From contig JAPXFQ010001311.1 in NCBI GenBank assembly GCA_028564705.1, positions 310,001 through 374,000 of the forward strand: a stretch of 64,000 nucleotides of DNA. The letters are read 5' to 3'. Position numbers and translations under genes: made by a program. Shown piece after piece: positions 1-11,619 of this stretch. This DNA comes from Apricaphanius iberus (taxonomy: Eukaryota > Chordata > Actinopteri > Cyprinodontiformes > Aphaniidae). Within the stretch, counting starts at the first letter, position 1; the number at the start of each line of letters is the position of its first letter. A model generated the notes under the pieces. It saw only the letters and a program-made list of their open reading frames with translations, was not told where the DNA came from and did no database searches.

Positions 1-24
1 GAGTTCCCCTATGACTCACTTCAT

Positions 25-345
25 GTCAGTATGAATCCTACTGTTCTGTGAGGACCTCAGAGGTTTGTTAGAGAACAACAGCATCATGAAGATCAAGGAA
101 TACCATGTAGTGAAAGATGTGGAGTAGCGTAAGTAGAGTCACATTACTGTATAAAAGAATATACTAAACTTTGCTCTCACCCTGCTCGTTAAGCATTGCT
201 CAATGCATCCTTTGCATTGCAAAGCTAGAGAACCAAGGGTTCTGGCACAACAGACATGTGAGGTGAAGAGAACATTAATCAGAGAAGTAGCCAAGAGGCC
301 CAGGGTAACTATGAAATATTTGTGCACAATAGATCCCCCATATTT
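25..345 (+). mobile_element. Tc1-like transposon fragment (transposase N-terminal region)
   Basis: The stretch has the usual leader of a common fish Tc1 family (tgttctgtgaggacctcag, then gtttgttagagaacaac), followed by an ATG opening MKIKE. A second block at about 270-310 (attaatcagagaagtagcc, then aagaggccc) matches a later part of the same transposase reading frame. The sequence between them is shortened and the frame is broken. It is an old, dead fragment. A piece of what may be the same family's 3' end lies at 3,825-4,012 in the same orientation. Confidence 0.65.
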
Positions 346-2850
346 GTGGGGTTTGGGAGTAAAGTTGCCTACAATTAGTTACAATCTGCGAAGACCTCCT
401 CTAAAAACTCTTATAAAAGCCTATTTTAATAGTTCACATGCCATATATACCTTAAAATGCATTGATTCTCTGTGAACACAGTCTCAGTGGCAGCCACTGT
501 CAAAAGTCTTCCTGATATCCATTCTTTTGGCAAGGTGAAAGCCGAGTGTTTTGGTGCCGCTAGAGGCAGTTCCACCGTCACAACGTTGGAACACCCGCTC
601 CCAGGGTGTAAGTAGAAAATAAATTGTTCACCCAGTGTTTCACTGTTCAAGTATTGTCTTAAAATGAGACATGACAATGAAATATACTACCTCGGCTAAC
701 AAGATAATATCTGTGACCACATCCACCCAAAGATGTTGTTTGTTTAACTCTCCTCATAAGTAACCTACGCTTCAAACCACGAATTGTATTATCAGCTGCT
801 GAATACGCCCCATTTTAAATCTCCATGTCTGTGGAGCTTGCCATGAGACTACCCTATCATCAGCAGGATGTGTGTGTGTGTGGGCGGTATGCAGTGGCGC
901 AAGTTCCGAACAGACTATTAACTCAAATCAGAAGAGACAACTCGCTGAATCTAAGAATATTGCTAACCGAAGGAGAATAATGTATTAAGGATTAACTCAG
1001 TAGCAAAGAGGGAAGTACCTAGCTGCCGGCTTGTGGTGTACCAAAGACTGTAGCTCTGGTGCCAGATTTCTCCTAAGGCCAGTCCTGCATTGGACTCTGG
1101 TCTTGTTTAGTAATGCTTCCTAAACTGGGTGGTAAACTCCATCTAAGGCTAAATACCAACACAATTTTTTTGTCTTATGTTACTGATTTTAGTAAACAGA
1201 GACTGTAAGAGTAATATTGCAGTTAGCATCAGAGGACAGAAACTTGCATGTCATTAAGCCCCCAAATCTTGTTGAGTCTCCACGCTCACTCTCACACTCA
1301 ACTGGCATAAACTGAAATAGATAGGAAATTAATATTATTTTTGACAGAAACCAACTTCAATGGTATTCTTTCAAACCAGAAAACACTGAAAAATGTATTG
1401 AAACACCAGTGAAGGAGTACTTTAAACAAAAACGGTTGAGACATTTCTTCTGAGTCCAGAGCTTTATGGCTTGCTGCAGCAAGCAGACATAGATCAAGCA
1501 TTTTGTCCTGGTCTGTGTCTAGAACTTTCAGTCTTACAACCCAGCTTTGTACAAGTTGGTAACTCCAAGTAACTTTCCACTAACCCCAACCCTAGAGTAG
1601 GAAAGCAGGGTATTTTAACGTCCCTATTACCGGTGAGAAGAAAGCAGGTCTAAAAGGAACTTGTTCCACCTCATAAAGCAGTATCTCCTGACATCCTCTC
1701 ACGCCCAAATGACCCCTTTTGATTCTGGTACCTGGCAGTTCACCTGTAGAGTTGCTGACATGTGAGTGTCCATTTATGTGAAACAAAGTTAAACAGCACC
1801 ATCTAACTGTTTCATTTTTCTTCACACATTGTACTCCCAGTATTCACTGGGGTTAGGGACCACAGCTGCAGGCGATTGGATAACATTTGCAAATACTCAA
1901 GCTCCCCTATAAAACCACTTCGAACGGCCGATTTTAATAGTTTCAACTCTAACTATGCCTTGATATGTATTAATCCGCACAGTGGAAATTGTCTTAGCAC
2001 TATCTCAGAAACTAACATCTGCAGTCTTATTTTTCTGAACTTGGGGATACAGCCAATCAGTGGCAGGGAACATAATTGGCACTCCTAGATTGGCTATTTT
2101 ATAAACACCAGCAAATAGCATGTCAAGTTCCATTGCAGCTAGGTAATTCAGCCCATTTTTCCTTCGAGTAATTTAGGTAAGTGCTACGAAAACACGTATT
2201 TTCCACAAGAATTCTAGGCTTTTTCTGGTGAGGTCCTGCCACCGTTGCATTCATGTCTCTGCCCGACAACAGTGTATTTACGAATTAAATTTTAAACCTA
2301 AACTATTCACTTGAAAAACTCGGCCTCTGTCAATACTCAAAAGAATCACAAATATAATAACACATTCCAGACTCCTGAACGGACCCTGAAACACTCAGAA
2401 ATTATTAGATACAAGATGTTCTTCATGCATCAGGAACTTTAAGGAAGACAAAACAATATTTGCCCTGGACCACAAACAATTCACGGTTATCAAAGTCTGG
2501 CCCCCACATGTTGGCCTTGGATGGCTGACAATCTCAAGCTCCCCTGGATGTTAATGTAGATGCACGCGCTGTCCCCGCACCCTCCCTGATTTCTCACACG
2601 GACTCACTACTGACGCACACTCGCATGTACATTCACACCACAAAATTTTTGCCCCACTCCTGACCCTCCCTCCCGCTACTGCCAGCCGAGACCTTGCTTT
2701 TCCGAACAACATCCTGTGATGTTCAAGTGTCAGTATGTTTTCTCTTGTAGGCAATGTGCTGGACTGCAATTTTGATGTACCAATGGTTACAATGCCAACT
2801 AAAGTAATTCATTCATTCAGTCAGTCTGTCCCATGTCTACTGCTAGATCT
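346..2850. other. No recognisable gene or element
   Basis: Apart from a short (TG)n run at about 859-871 I see nothing I can name. Open reading frames here are under 85 codons, with no motif and no plausible splice signals. A poly-T/TTTTC run follows at 2,863-2,884. Confidence 0.5.
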
Positions 2851-3027
2851 CTTCAGGACTGTCTTTTTTTTTCTTTTTTTTTTTGACGAGTTATAAAGGA
2901 AGGATTTTTCCGACCAATCACAGGCTTTAACTCATAGTTGCTTTCAACGGACATTAAAAATTGGGCTTGTCTTCGCCAACCTCTGTGGGCCTGCAGCAGA
3001 GCGCTTGCGTTGGTGGATAATGACGCT

Positions 3028-3630
3028 GCTGTCAGGTTCCGGTTAAAACAGGACCCAGATGCGGAGGAGCGGTTTTGGCTTTTGCGGCCCATGTAAATGG
3101 TAAATGGACTGAACTTATATAGCGCTTTTCTAGTCACTACTGACCACTCAAAACGCTTTACATTGAATACCCATTCACACTCACTTTCATACACCGATAG
3201 CCAACAATTTTTGGGGTTAAGTGCCTTGCCCAGGGGCACATCGACATGTGACTGGAGGAAGCTGGAATCAAACGTACGACCCTCCGATTGCAAGCCAACT
3301 ACTCTACCACTGAGCCACAGTCGCCGATGTTTATTAACAGACCAAATAATGGAGGGAAGCAGATAAGACAAGCTCAGGGGTGCCAACGACGAAGACTCAG
3401 GCAGAAAAACGACAACAACGACCCGACAAGGACAGACAGACACAAAAGGGTATATATACTGTGGGAAGGGTGCTTAACCAAATAGAGAACAGCTTGGAGA
3501 GGGGAGGAGAACACTGAGAAGGCTTAACAGAACACACCTGATAATGATAAGACAAACGAGGGCACAGGAGCTGGCTGGGGAAGGGAAGAAAATGATGACA
3601 CAGACAAGACAGACAGACGGATCATGACAG
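3028..3630. mobile_element. Non-autonomous repeat interrupted by a SINE
   Basis: The flanks of the SINE at 3,092-3,325 look like one older repeat. The left end reads ctgtcaggttccgg and the right end, on the minus strand, reads ctgtcatgatccg, giving an imperfect short terminal inverted repeat. Phrases such as aacaggacccagatgcgga and gatgtttattaacag are familiar from a dispersed fish repeat, but I cannot assign a superfamily or a target duplication. Confidence 0.4.
3092..3325 (-). mobile_element. tRNA-derived SINE, copy 1
   Basis: Read on the minus strand, the element starts with a tRNA-like head that has an A-box-like motif (TGGCTCAGTGG) and a mutated B box (CGTTTGATTCC). It then has a body (GGGCAAGGCACTTAACCCC) and a tail ending AAAAGCGCTATATAAGTTC then AGTCCATTTACCAT, the kind of 3' end shared with a partner LINE. 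A second copy of the same family lies at 45,362-45,622. The family name is not assigned. Confidence 0.85.
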
Positions 3631-3824
3631 TTGTGTGTCTCTGCACTCCCGGTGAAGTAGAAGTATAATTTAGGATTTAGACTGGTCCAGTCAAAGTCTA
3701 GGAATAAATCTCAATGACAGGTTTTTGACAGGACTAAAAAAATTGCTGTTCGGAGAAGCCTTTGGTCCAATCCCATTGACTTTGACCTATTGTGCACAGA
3801 ATAATAGGGGGAAAATGGATTCTA

Positions 3825-4012
3825 TATATATGTAAAGCTGGTAGAAACATACCACCCAAAATAATTGCACCTGTAAATGCAAGTGTTTTGGGGGTATTGG
3901 GGACTGAAAACAAAGAAAAACTCCTTTAAAAAAATAAATAAAACAGTTTGTGGCTTTTACATGACAAAATTTGAAAAAAGTTTAAAGAGTGTGAATACTT
4001 TTGCATGCCCTT
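3825..4012 (+). mobile_element. Tc1-like transposon 3' fragment
   Basis: The order aagctggtagaaacatacc, then acatgacaaaatttgaaaa, then gtgaatacttttgcatgcc follows the transposase C-terminus and right terminal repeat of a common fish Tc1 family whose intact copies end near CTGAATACTTTTGCAAGGC. It is heavily decayed. It may be the far end of the element whose start is at 25-345, now split by deletions and insertions; that link is inference. Confidence 0.6.
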
Positions 4013-4801
4013 ATAATTAGTTACACCCTCATTGGTACATTGAGGAAACTGGCTAACTGATGAGGAACAAACACCACCAATGTACACTTCGTCACCAACA
4101 TACTCGGGCTGTCTATTTTTGCACAAACAAAAAGCGATGGGCGTCACTTAAAAGGACAACGCCATTGCTCTGAATAGCAATTACCCTAATACTTTGCATG
4201 TAATTAAAAACCTAATCGCAGACTTCTTTAATGATCCGGAAAGTAAAGGATATTAGCAAATACCCTGCACTAACACCGCTGATGCATTTTTCACGTCTAA
4301 TTTACACGTCCCGTTTATGGCACAGTCTCCTTTCCAATCAAGTGTTAAATGAGAAATTGAAATTTTAATATTAACACACAGAGGGGGCTTTTGACATAGG
4401 ACAAATACAAAGAGCCTGAAGTATCAAATTGTCCTTCATTGCTAAATGGTGTTATTATGACATTGGAAGCAGGAAGCTCACAGATAACCCATTGCAATAA
4501 TGCAACATGGGGAGGTAGAGAAAGTAAAAGAAATTAATATAATGCTGATAAAGGGTGGGACGGTAAGAAATTTGGATAATCTGTGTTCTACTCTATGCTA
4601 TGTGACATTGAGAAAACCATGTTTTCAAGGAAATAAAGAAAGAGAAAAGGGACTTTCATCTGAGTAGTGGAGAATGGTTGGGAAAGTGCCGAACAAAGCC
4701 AATAAAGAGATTAAAAACCTCACAGTTTGTAAAGGGGATAGCATACAAGAGAAAAACATTAGGTAATGGAAACCCAAGTATTTTTGGGAATGAAGCAAAA
4801 G
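4013..4801. other. No recognisable gene or element
   Basis: AT-rich unique-looking sequence. The part at about 4,200-4,400 has high complexity and homeodomain-type AT motifs and is mentioned in the findings as a possible conserved non-coding element. Nothing coding is supported. Confidence 0.4.
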
Positions 4802-4806
4802 CCTGG

Positions 4807-6177
4807 GCCCTCATTTATCAAAAGTTCGTAGGAATGTTCCTATATTCTATCCTACGAAGGAAATTTAGGATGTGCGTAAGTACACGTCAAAGTGTGGTTT
4901 ATGAAACATGCGGTGTCCTCTCGTACGCATGCTCCTCCGCAATCAGCTGTTGATAATTCCCACTTGTGCGTACACAGGTCCTCGTGCCCGTTCACAGTCA
5001 TTTGCATACAGAAACGCCCTGAAGTAACCATATTTGGTAGCACCACATCATGCATTGAGTCCTCACATTCTTCCTTAAAACAATTTCCAAGAGAGGAAAA
5101 AAAAACTAATTTTAATGAAACAGAGATCAAGGTGAAACATAGGTGGGGAAATAAAAAAAGTATTCATGATTTACAGACCTAACAAAATGTCAGTTTATAC
5201 AAATTCATTTCACCACCGATAGTTTTTGCCATCAGCGGTTTCTCTGTTTAATTCTCCCAGCACGCAGCTGTTATATTTCTGCTGCAAAGCAGACAAAATA
5301 AAAAATAAAAAAATGCGGCAAATAATTTCATTTGCTAATATTAACTTCTGTGTAAATCCTTCATTTCTTTGAATATATTAAATAATTTAATAATGAACAT
5401 TGCTGTTTGATTTTATCAGCTATGGGGAAACTAATTTAAAAAATGAATAACTCCGCTTGGGACAGAGGTGGCAGGCAGTAAATATGGTCGGGACAGTGGA
5501 CATGTTCCTGTTGGAAATTAAGGGAAAAAATGGTTCGATATTAAAATGAATACAATAAAACATCTCTCAGTACACAGCTGGACCAGATCTAATACAATCA
5601 TGCGTAATTGGAGACACGGCTTGTGCTGCCATCACAAAAGGAAAAAAGGACAATCTGCTTCACTGATAAGCAGGAACATTTAGTTGTCACGGTACAGTTT
5701 GCAAACCTTTTAATTAAACTGAAACGCTTGGTGTAATAAATAGACAAATAAACGGGAGGGGGTTGGGATCTGCGGCCGCACAGCGCAGATTGCGAGTGAC
5801 AGCGCCATGCATGATCAATCCAACATTAAATTATGTATTTCTTGGAACATTTCAAACATTTCCCTAAAGTTTATTGCTAATCCGTGCATAACTTTAATGT
5901 AATTTTGTTATAACACAGACAGACGCCAACATGAGCTCCTTGGTGGAGGTAATAAACTACCAAGAGAAAAATTCTGTCAAAGTAAAACTGTTTCAGTGCT
6001 GCAGTTCCTCTGTTTTAACAGTAGATGCTGTACGTACGAACATTCAGAACTGTACTTATATTTAGGAACATTTCTACACAAACGTACAAATTGATAAATA
6101 CCACACAATGCGTACAATTGCTCCTACGCACAAAATACATACGGATCTGTGCGTAAGTACGCTTGATAAATGAGGGT
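4807..6177. mobile_element. 1.37-kb MITE, superfamily unassigned
   Basis: The ends are inverted repeats: GCCCTCATTTATCAA on the left and TTGATAAATGAGGGT on the right. A second inverted pair lies just inside, with GTGCGTAAGTAC near both ends. The element is flanked on both sides by CCTGG (4,802-4,806 and 6,178-6,182), a candidate 5-bp target duplication. No transposase-like reading frame is present, so it would need a partner in trans. The central part is ordinary AT-rich sequence. Confidence 0.75.
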
Positions 6178-6289
6178 CCTGGTTTGAAAATGGACAGTTT
6201 GAAAATATTCTTTACAAAAGGAGCAGGGTTCACATCATGCAGTAGCCTATTTCTGTCACCACCAATCATTAATAATTACAATTTGCAAA

Positions 6290-6560
6290 GATATTCACAC
6301 CCTCAGACAAACGTTCACATTTTGTCCTGTTTCAAATAAACGTGTTTTAAATCTGTAAAGTTTTAGACATGCATTAGTATACACCCCAAACTGTATGATG
6401 AAATTTAAGGGCATCAACATCATGATTGGCCTATTGTGTTGCAGCACGATAGGTCAAGGAGTGTTAAGTTGTAAAATATTATCCCAAACTGTGTAGGGTG
6501 CAACAAACCCAGTAAAACCGATTATTTAAAAATTGAAGGAGTTTGGAAGAACTACAAACC
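6290..6560 (+). mobile_element. Tc1-like transposon fragment
   Basis: Decayed sequence in which aaaatattatcccaaactgtg and ggaagaactacaaacctag correspond to the DNA-binding part of the same Tc1 family seen at 25-345. Stops and indels break the frame. The left end has the general look of a Tc1 terminal region (ttcacaccctcagacaaacg), but no intact inverted repeat partner was found. Confidence 0.5.
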
Positions 6561-7212
6561 TAGGGATGAAGTCAAGATTTGTGACAAATCATAACCATAG
6601 ATTTAGTCTATATATGAAAGAGTGGGGAATATAATGGTATTGTTGAAATAAAAACAAAAGGTAGTCCAGCAAACATGTGTAAGAATATGCTTTAGTCAGT
6701 GCAGACCAATTATTATTATTTTTATTTGTGTGAAAGAGGGATGGCCACAGATATCTTTTAGTGGCGTCCATATGGTGTTCCAGGGGGAAAAAACAGGGTG
6801 GCCAAGAGTTATTAAGTCAACCATGCATAACTTCAAATGTCCATGCAGTCGGTGTGCAAAAATTAGAATTAGATCAGTTTGTGCTGATGGCACAAAGAGC
6901 TCCTGATCAGAAGTGTTCCTACAAAACCAGCAGGATGAGATTGTCTGCTATGATCTAGAGAAGGCTGCATTCTTTATTGTAAAATTGTTTGGGTCGGGGC
7001 AAATTCAGCTGGGGGTCTGGGTGCATGCCACATGGAAAAAGTTTTGAACATTGCTGATTAATATGCATTAACCTGGTGCGTTCAGAGCAACATCTCAAAA
7101 CGTAGCTCTTCATTCTACAGAACGTAAAGCTGAGAAGGAACTTCAGATGCCTTAGAAATTGGATTTAGAGTAATGCTTTCTTAATGGATAAATAGTCTAA
7201 TCATTCAGAGAT
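6561..7212. other. No recognisable gene or element
   Basis: Nothing coding is supported. It contains one copy (6,988-7,005) of an 18-base sequence, tttgggtcggggcaaatt, that recurs exactly at 9,605-9,622 on the other side of the transposable-element block. Confidence 0.4.
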
Positions 7213-7216
7213 TTAA

Positions 7217-9221
7217 AGGTGCAATATATACTTTTTTTTTTGCAGTGAATTAATCGCACGGCAGTCTAATTTCCCAATCATGTTGTAAGGAAGGTTAAAT
7301 TGAAACAGATTTCAATCTCAACCGGATGGGTAGTTGTAAGTTTTCATTTTAAAAATGCTGCTACGGGACATAGTTATTGTTTATTACATCCCGTTACCAT
7401 ACTTTATGGTTCAAGGGCATATCAATTCAATGGATGCTTTTTTAACTGTATTTTAGACATCAAATGGATGGCAGAAAACTTTCTCCAGCTCAACCAGGAC
7501 AAAACTGAAGTTTTAGTCATTGGTCCTGAGGCTCAGAGAGAGAAACTTTTACCAAAACTATGATCACTGTCTTTTAATCCATCTTTAAAAGTGAAGACCC
7601 GGGCGTGATTTTTGACTGTGAGCAGACTTTTATTCCTCACATTAAAAATATCACGAAAAGAGGTTTTTATTACATAAGAACATCACCAGAGTCCACCCCA
7701 TTCTCTCTCAGGCTAATACGGAGACGCTTATGCATGCTTTTATCACAAGTAGAATTAATTATTGTAATGCCCTGCTTTCTGGTTTTCCCAAAAAGACTAC
7801 CTCACGTTCACAGCTTTTACAAAATTCAGCAGCTCGCGTCCTGATGAAGACCAGGAGGCGGTAGCACATTACACCGGTCTTAAAATCATTGCATTGTTTT
7901 AGGATCAATTTTAAGGTTCTTTTAATGGTTTTCAAGTGTCTTATTAATGGTCTTGGGCCTTCTTATCTGTCAGAAATGCTTTTACCGTATGAACCCTCGC
8001 TGTCTCTGCACTCCTCTGGCAGCTGTCTATTTGTCATCCCCAAAGTCAGGAAACACACTCATGGTGAGGCGTCTTTCCATTATTATGGCCATCACCTCTG
8101 CAACAGGTTACCGGAGGACCTCAGGTCCGCAGAGAACGTTCATGTTTTTAAGAGCAGGCTCAAGACTCACCTTTTTAGCTTAGCTTTTAAGTGATTATTA
8201 TTTAATAATATCTGTTTTAATCGCTCTGCATATATTATTTGATTACATTTTTTGTTTAGCTTTTAACGGGCTATTATGTAATAATTATTTATCTGCTTTG
8301 CATTTTTATTTGATCATATCTTATCATTCTCTTACACTTTATATTTTAAAATGCTATCAGCCTTAACATTTTTATCAGTATTTAACTACTTAATCTAATT
8401 ATTTTTACTGTTTATTTTAATATTTTAACTTCTTATTTTAGTCATCATCCCAGTGTTTCCTCTATGGGAGCCCTCTGCATTGGGGGCGATGGACGGCTGT
8501 AGCTGCCTGGGAGCTCCCCAAGTATTTCTTGAGTGGAGGTGGGGGAACCAGCCCTCCCTTCTCGGGGCGCCCTGGGCCAGTGCCTTGGCTACTGCAGTTG
8601 ATCTGCTGCTGCCGATGCAGATGGCTCCCATGATGCCGTTTCCTGGCTCATCTGTACTCAGCCCACTGTTGCTTTTATTTTTGCTTTTATGTGTATGTGT
8701 ATGGGAGATGGGTTGGGATGGGGGGTGATGGGGGATTATAGTTGTGATGATGTATTTATTTTGGGTTGAGACGGGTAGGGTTTGTGGGGTCATTTTAATC
8801 TGTAAAGCACTTTGAGAAGCGCTTTATAAATAAAGTTTGATTTGATTTGAAATATGAGCCTGCAAGGTCCTGCCCGCTGCCATTTGTAATCTGACATCAA
8901 CCAAGCTAAAGGCTAACGTTGAGCTAATTATGCTACCAGTAAAATAATCTGCTCTAAAAATATCTCAAGCTACTTGTTCAGTTACAACCATTTCAATTTT
9001 GCAGATGAATGTATTTATCTGGTTATCAACTTAATGTGTATAACTCGTCTTCGTTCGTCTTCATAAATGCTCTAGCCAATCAGTAACTGGCAACTCTCCC
9101 GGAAATTCCAGGAGGGGAGGGGGTGAATGACTGAGTGACTAAGAGCAGAATATGGTGTTTTTCTTCATGGACTGCAATACTCCAATTTGACCAAAATATG
9201 CCAATATTACACATTGTACCT
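7217..9221. mobile_element. TTAA-flanked element containing an L2 LINE
   Basis: Inverted ends AGGTGCAATATATACTT (left) and, on the minus strand, AGGTACAATGTGTAAT (right) are each bordered by TTAA (7,213-7,216 and 9,222-9,225). That target fits piggyBac- or Kolobok-type non-autonomous elements. The centre, 7,440-8,860, is an L2 LINE fragment, so the older MITE was probably the target of the LINE insertion. No transposase of its own is visible. Confidence 0.6.
7440..8860 (+). mobile_element. L2-type LINE, 5'-truncated (RT C-terminus and 3' UTR)
   Basis: Three broken reading frames together cover the C-terminal half of an L2-clade reverse transcriptase. WMAENFLQLNQDKTEVLVIG is at about 7,467-7,530, just after the catalytic box. 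HIKNITKRGFYYIR and the thumb region follow, and the end (GLGPSYLSEMLLPYEPS, then RLPEDLRSAENVHVFKSR) lies at 7,940-8,190. Frameshifts separate the parts. A non-coding 3' region follows, finishing with the typical LINE tail aagcactttgagaagcgct, then tttataaataaagtttg and a short TGATT-like repeat. The N-terminus, endonuclease and catalytic FADD box are missing, as expected for 5' truncation. Not functional. Confidence 0.85.
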
Positions 9222-9225
9222 TTAA

Positions 9226-10798
9226 TTAAGGGTTATGACAGTTATTACTGATTATCATGAAACATTGGAAAACATTTAAAATTATTAAGAAATCCATTGC
9301 CTAAAACCTCCACGATGGTCTACTTCAGATAATTTAAAGTTTTATATTTTAAATAAATATATAGTTTAATGGTAACAAATTACCAGCAGGTTGGTCAAAA
9401 TGTCGACGGATTAGAGGTTTTATGACAATTTTAAAATGCAGCGTTAATGTGCGATGTACTTTCGACAACTCTGCAGGTTAGAAGTTAGAAATTTTTTTAC
9501 CGAACTACAACCTAACAACATAAATAGTAACCTAAGGTTGGATTGATCAAACACATCTCTGTAACATTTATCCACCTCCACATCAGGGCTAGTAATGATA
9601 ACCATTTGGGTCGGGGCAAATTATTCATAAAGATATGTATGACACGCAAACATCTAATTTCTTATTGGCTAACAATTTGACTTTTGCGCTGCCTTCAAAC
9701 AAATAATTCACTTAACTAACTTTGCTGTTTTTTTTTGTTCTAAAGGCAAATTCCAACCATTTCTTCCTCAGCTCTTCTTTCTTGGCTAAAAAACTCTGAT
9801 GTGTTATATCCATAAATAAGAAAAGCCTGATCATGTTGTGGAGTTGCTAATAGTTAGCTTCTACTAGCAGAGATGTGCTCTGCTCTTTCCTCAGTCAATA
9901 TGGCATTCTTGTGAGCAGTTGCAAGCCAAGGTGGGTGGGACCATGAATGCTAATTTTCTCTGTGACGTAGAAGGGACTGCCTATTTTGACTTGCTTGTTG
10001 TCCCATCTATTTTCTTTCGGGTCCTAATGCAGACAATGGGGTTTAGAGAAAATTATCATGTGCAGCAACTCAGAGTGACCAATCATATTTCAGAAAGAAC
10101 AAGTATATTATGGTTTCTCAGTCAACGAGGCCTTTACACTCAACACTCAATCAACTGGGAACTTTAAAACAGTAGACACGGCATGATAAAACTTGTTGAG
10201 ACGGTGCTGATGACTGGACTTCATCAGTGAATAGTTTTATCAGAAGCAGCTGTGCTGTGAGTCTCTAAATGTGCATAGCTGGAAGAGATGCACCAAAAGA
10301 CTATTAGAATGATACATTATTTTCGCTGTACTTTACAGGTGTGCACTACTGTCAACTGAAATCCCAGAAGGAAACTTGAAGATTATGGTTTCAGTGTGAG
10401 AAAATAAGAAAAAGTTGAAACCATTGATGCTTTGCTTTGGAGGAAATCCCGAACGCCGAGATGTGAGGTGCTGACGAGAAAAAATACTTCCCAACTCATT
10501 TGGTGCTGAGATGACTCATTGGTTTTTAAATAAATATATGAATTTTCGTGTATGCAAAAAGATTAAACGGAGAAGGCAGTTGGATTTCAAAAACAAACTG
10601 AACATATTTCTGTTCATACCATCTGACTAAGTGATCCATAATAGCTCTCAAGCTGCTTTATCATGTCAGAAGAGAGTGGTGGTTTTAGGGTTTTCAAACA
10701 TGTCAGTGAAGATGTGTGAGCATTTTTTTAGTTGCCCTGTATTGTTTTTTCTTCTTGCTTCTCTTTGATTAGATGTTTAGATCAAATAAGACACTTAC
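9226..10798. other. Intron sequence without recognisable elements
   Basis: No repeat or gene is recognised. An 82-codon frame at 9,919-10,167 (+) has no motif and no splice context and is treated as chance. The second copy of an 18-base repeat (see 6,988) is at 9,605-9,622. Confidence 0.45.
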
Positions 10799-10872
10799 TT
10801 GGGTCTGACAGTATGGAGTCTGTCTTGGGCAGGAACTGGTCACAGCGGATTCCTTGGTAGCCCTCTCGACAC
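10799..10872 (-). CDS. nrg3: Neuregulin 3, EGF-domain exon
   Basis: On the minus strand a 74-base exon sits between a polypyrimidine acceptor (ctttttgtccaccag) and a consensus donor (gtaagtgt). It begins with one base completing a codon and ends with one base opening the next. In between are 24 codons starting CREGYQGIRCDQFLPKTD and ending SILSDP. This is the second half of the EGF-like domain and the start of the juxtamembrane linker of neuregulin 3, an ErbB4 ligand. The two cysteines are the last two of the six EGF cysteines. The split final codon begins with A, as expected for the Thr that follows in known NRG3. Neuregulins 1 and 2 differ clearly here (no CDQFLPKTD). NRG3 is a membrane-anchored growth factor made mainly in neurons; that is family knowledge. 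The first part of the EGF domain must lie upstream (higher coordinates), outside or unrecognised. Which teleost paralogue this is cannot be told. Confidence 0.92.
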
Positions 10873-11619
10873 CTGGTGGACAAAAAGAAAAAAATTGAAG
10901 AAACAATTTCTCTTTGAGACGGCTGAACTTAAGAATTGCAGAATCTGCACAAAAATGACACTAGACAGGCATAAATGAATACATTAACGGTACCAACTTG
11001 AGCTGTAGGAAGCATGAATGTCATTCTTAAAAGCTGCCTTCTTTCAAAGCAACACCACAACTGGCGCTGCCAGTAAAAGCAGCCCCTTATGCCCCTTGTT
11101 ATAGCGACATTGCTGTTGGCCTGTGAATCCTATTTTCAAAAATCGTATTCAGCTGTGTTCAGTCGGAAAGAAACTTCTATAACTTCAGTAAAAAAGGGAG
11201 AGTGCGAGTTGCCAGAGTTTCTTCAAACAGCAAAAGATGGTTTGAACTGTGAGTAGGAAAGAACAACTCTAAAGTAGGTCTAAAGTAGCTTCTGACTGAA
11301 GACGCTCTCTTGATGAATTTGTTGAACTGTGTTGTGAAGGGGGTTGTTCAGGGTTGTCCGTTGTGATTTTCATTTTCTTCACACAAGTCAGCTTCAGAGA
11401 CCCCAGTACGGAGCCAGCCTTTCTAAACCAGCCTGTTTACCTTCCTTAGTTGATTGGCTCAGATGCTGTAGAGTTTAATATTTAACCTACAGATCCAGGA
11501 AGAGTATAATGCTATAGTAAAAAATGTCTCAATATATCTTGTTAAAACCAAAATATGTTTCTCGTTTTAACAAAAAAGTTTTATTTTTTTAATCCCACGT
11601 TTTTTTCCCATTATTATCA
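10873..11619. other. Intron sequence without recognisable elements
   Basis: Flanks the nrg3 acceptor. No repeat termini, reading frames or RNA-like folds were recognised here. Confidence 0.45.

Larger units (their letters stand above)
1..10798 (-). other. nrg3: nrg3 intron downstream of the EGF exon (part)
   Basis: This is inferred to be intron because the nrg3 exon at 10,799-10,872 has a good splice donor facing this side (GTAAGTG on the minus strand). The next neuregulin 3 exon, which should carry the juxtamembrane and transmembrane segment, was looked for on the minus strand and not found, so it probably lies left of the window. The interval holds the Tc1, SINE, MITE and L2 pieces listed separately. 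Between them I see AT-rich sequence without recognisable genes. Confidence 0.7.

Noticed and set aside
2853..3443. 196-codon minus-strand frame
   Set aside because: Its centre is the translation of the tRNA-derived SINE; the same product appears at the second SINE copy near 45.5 kb.
8425..8793. Frames of 122 (minus) and 91 (plus) codons
   Set aside because: Located in the 3' untranslated region of the L2 LINE; no domain.
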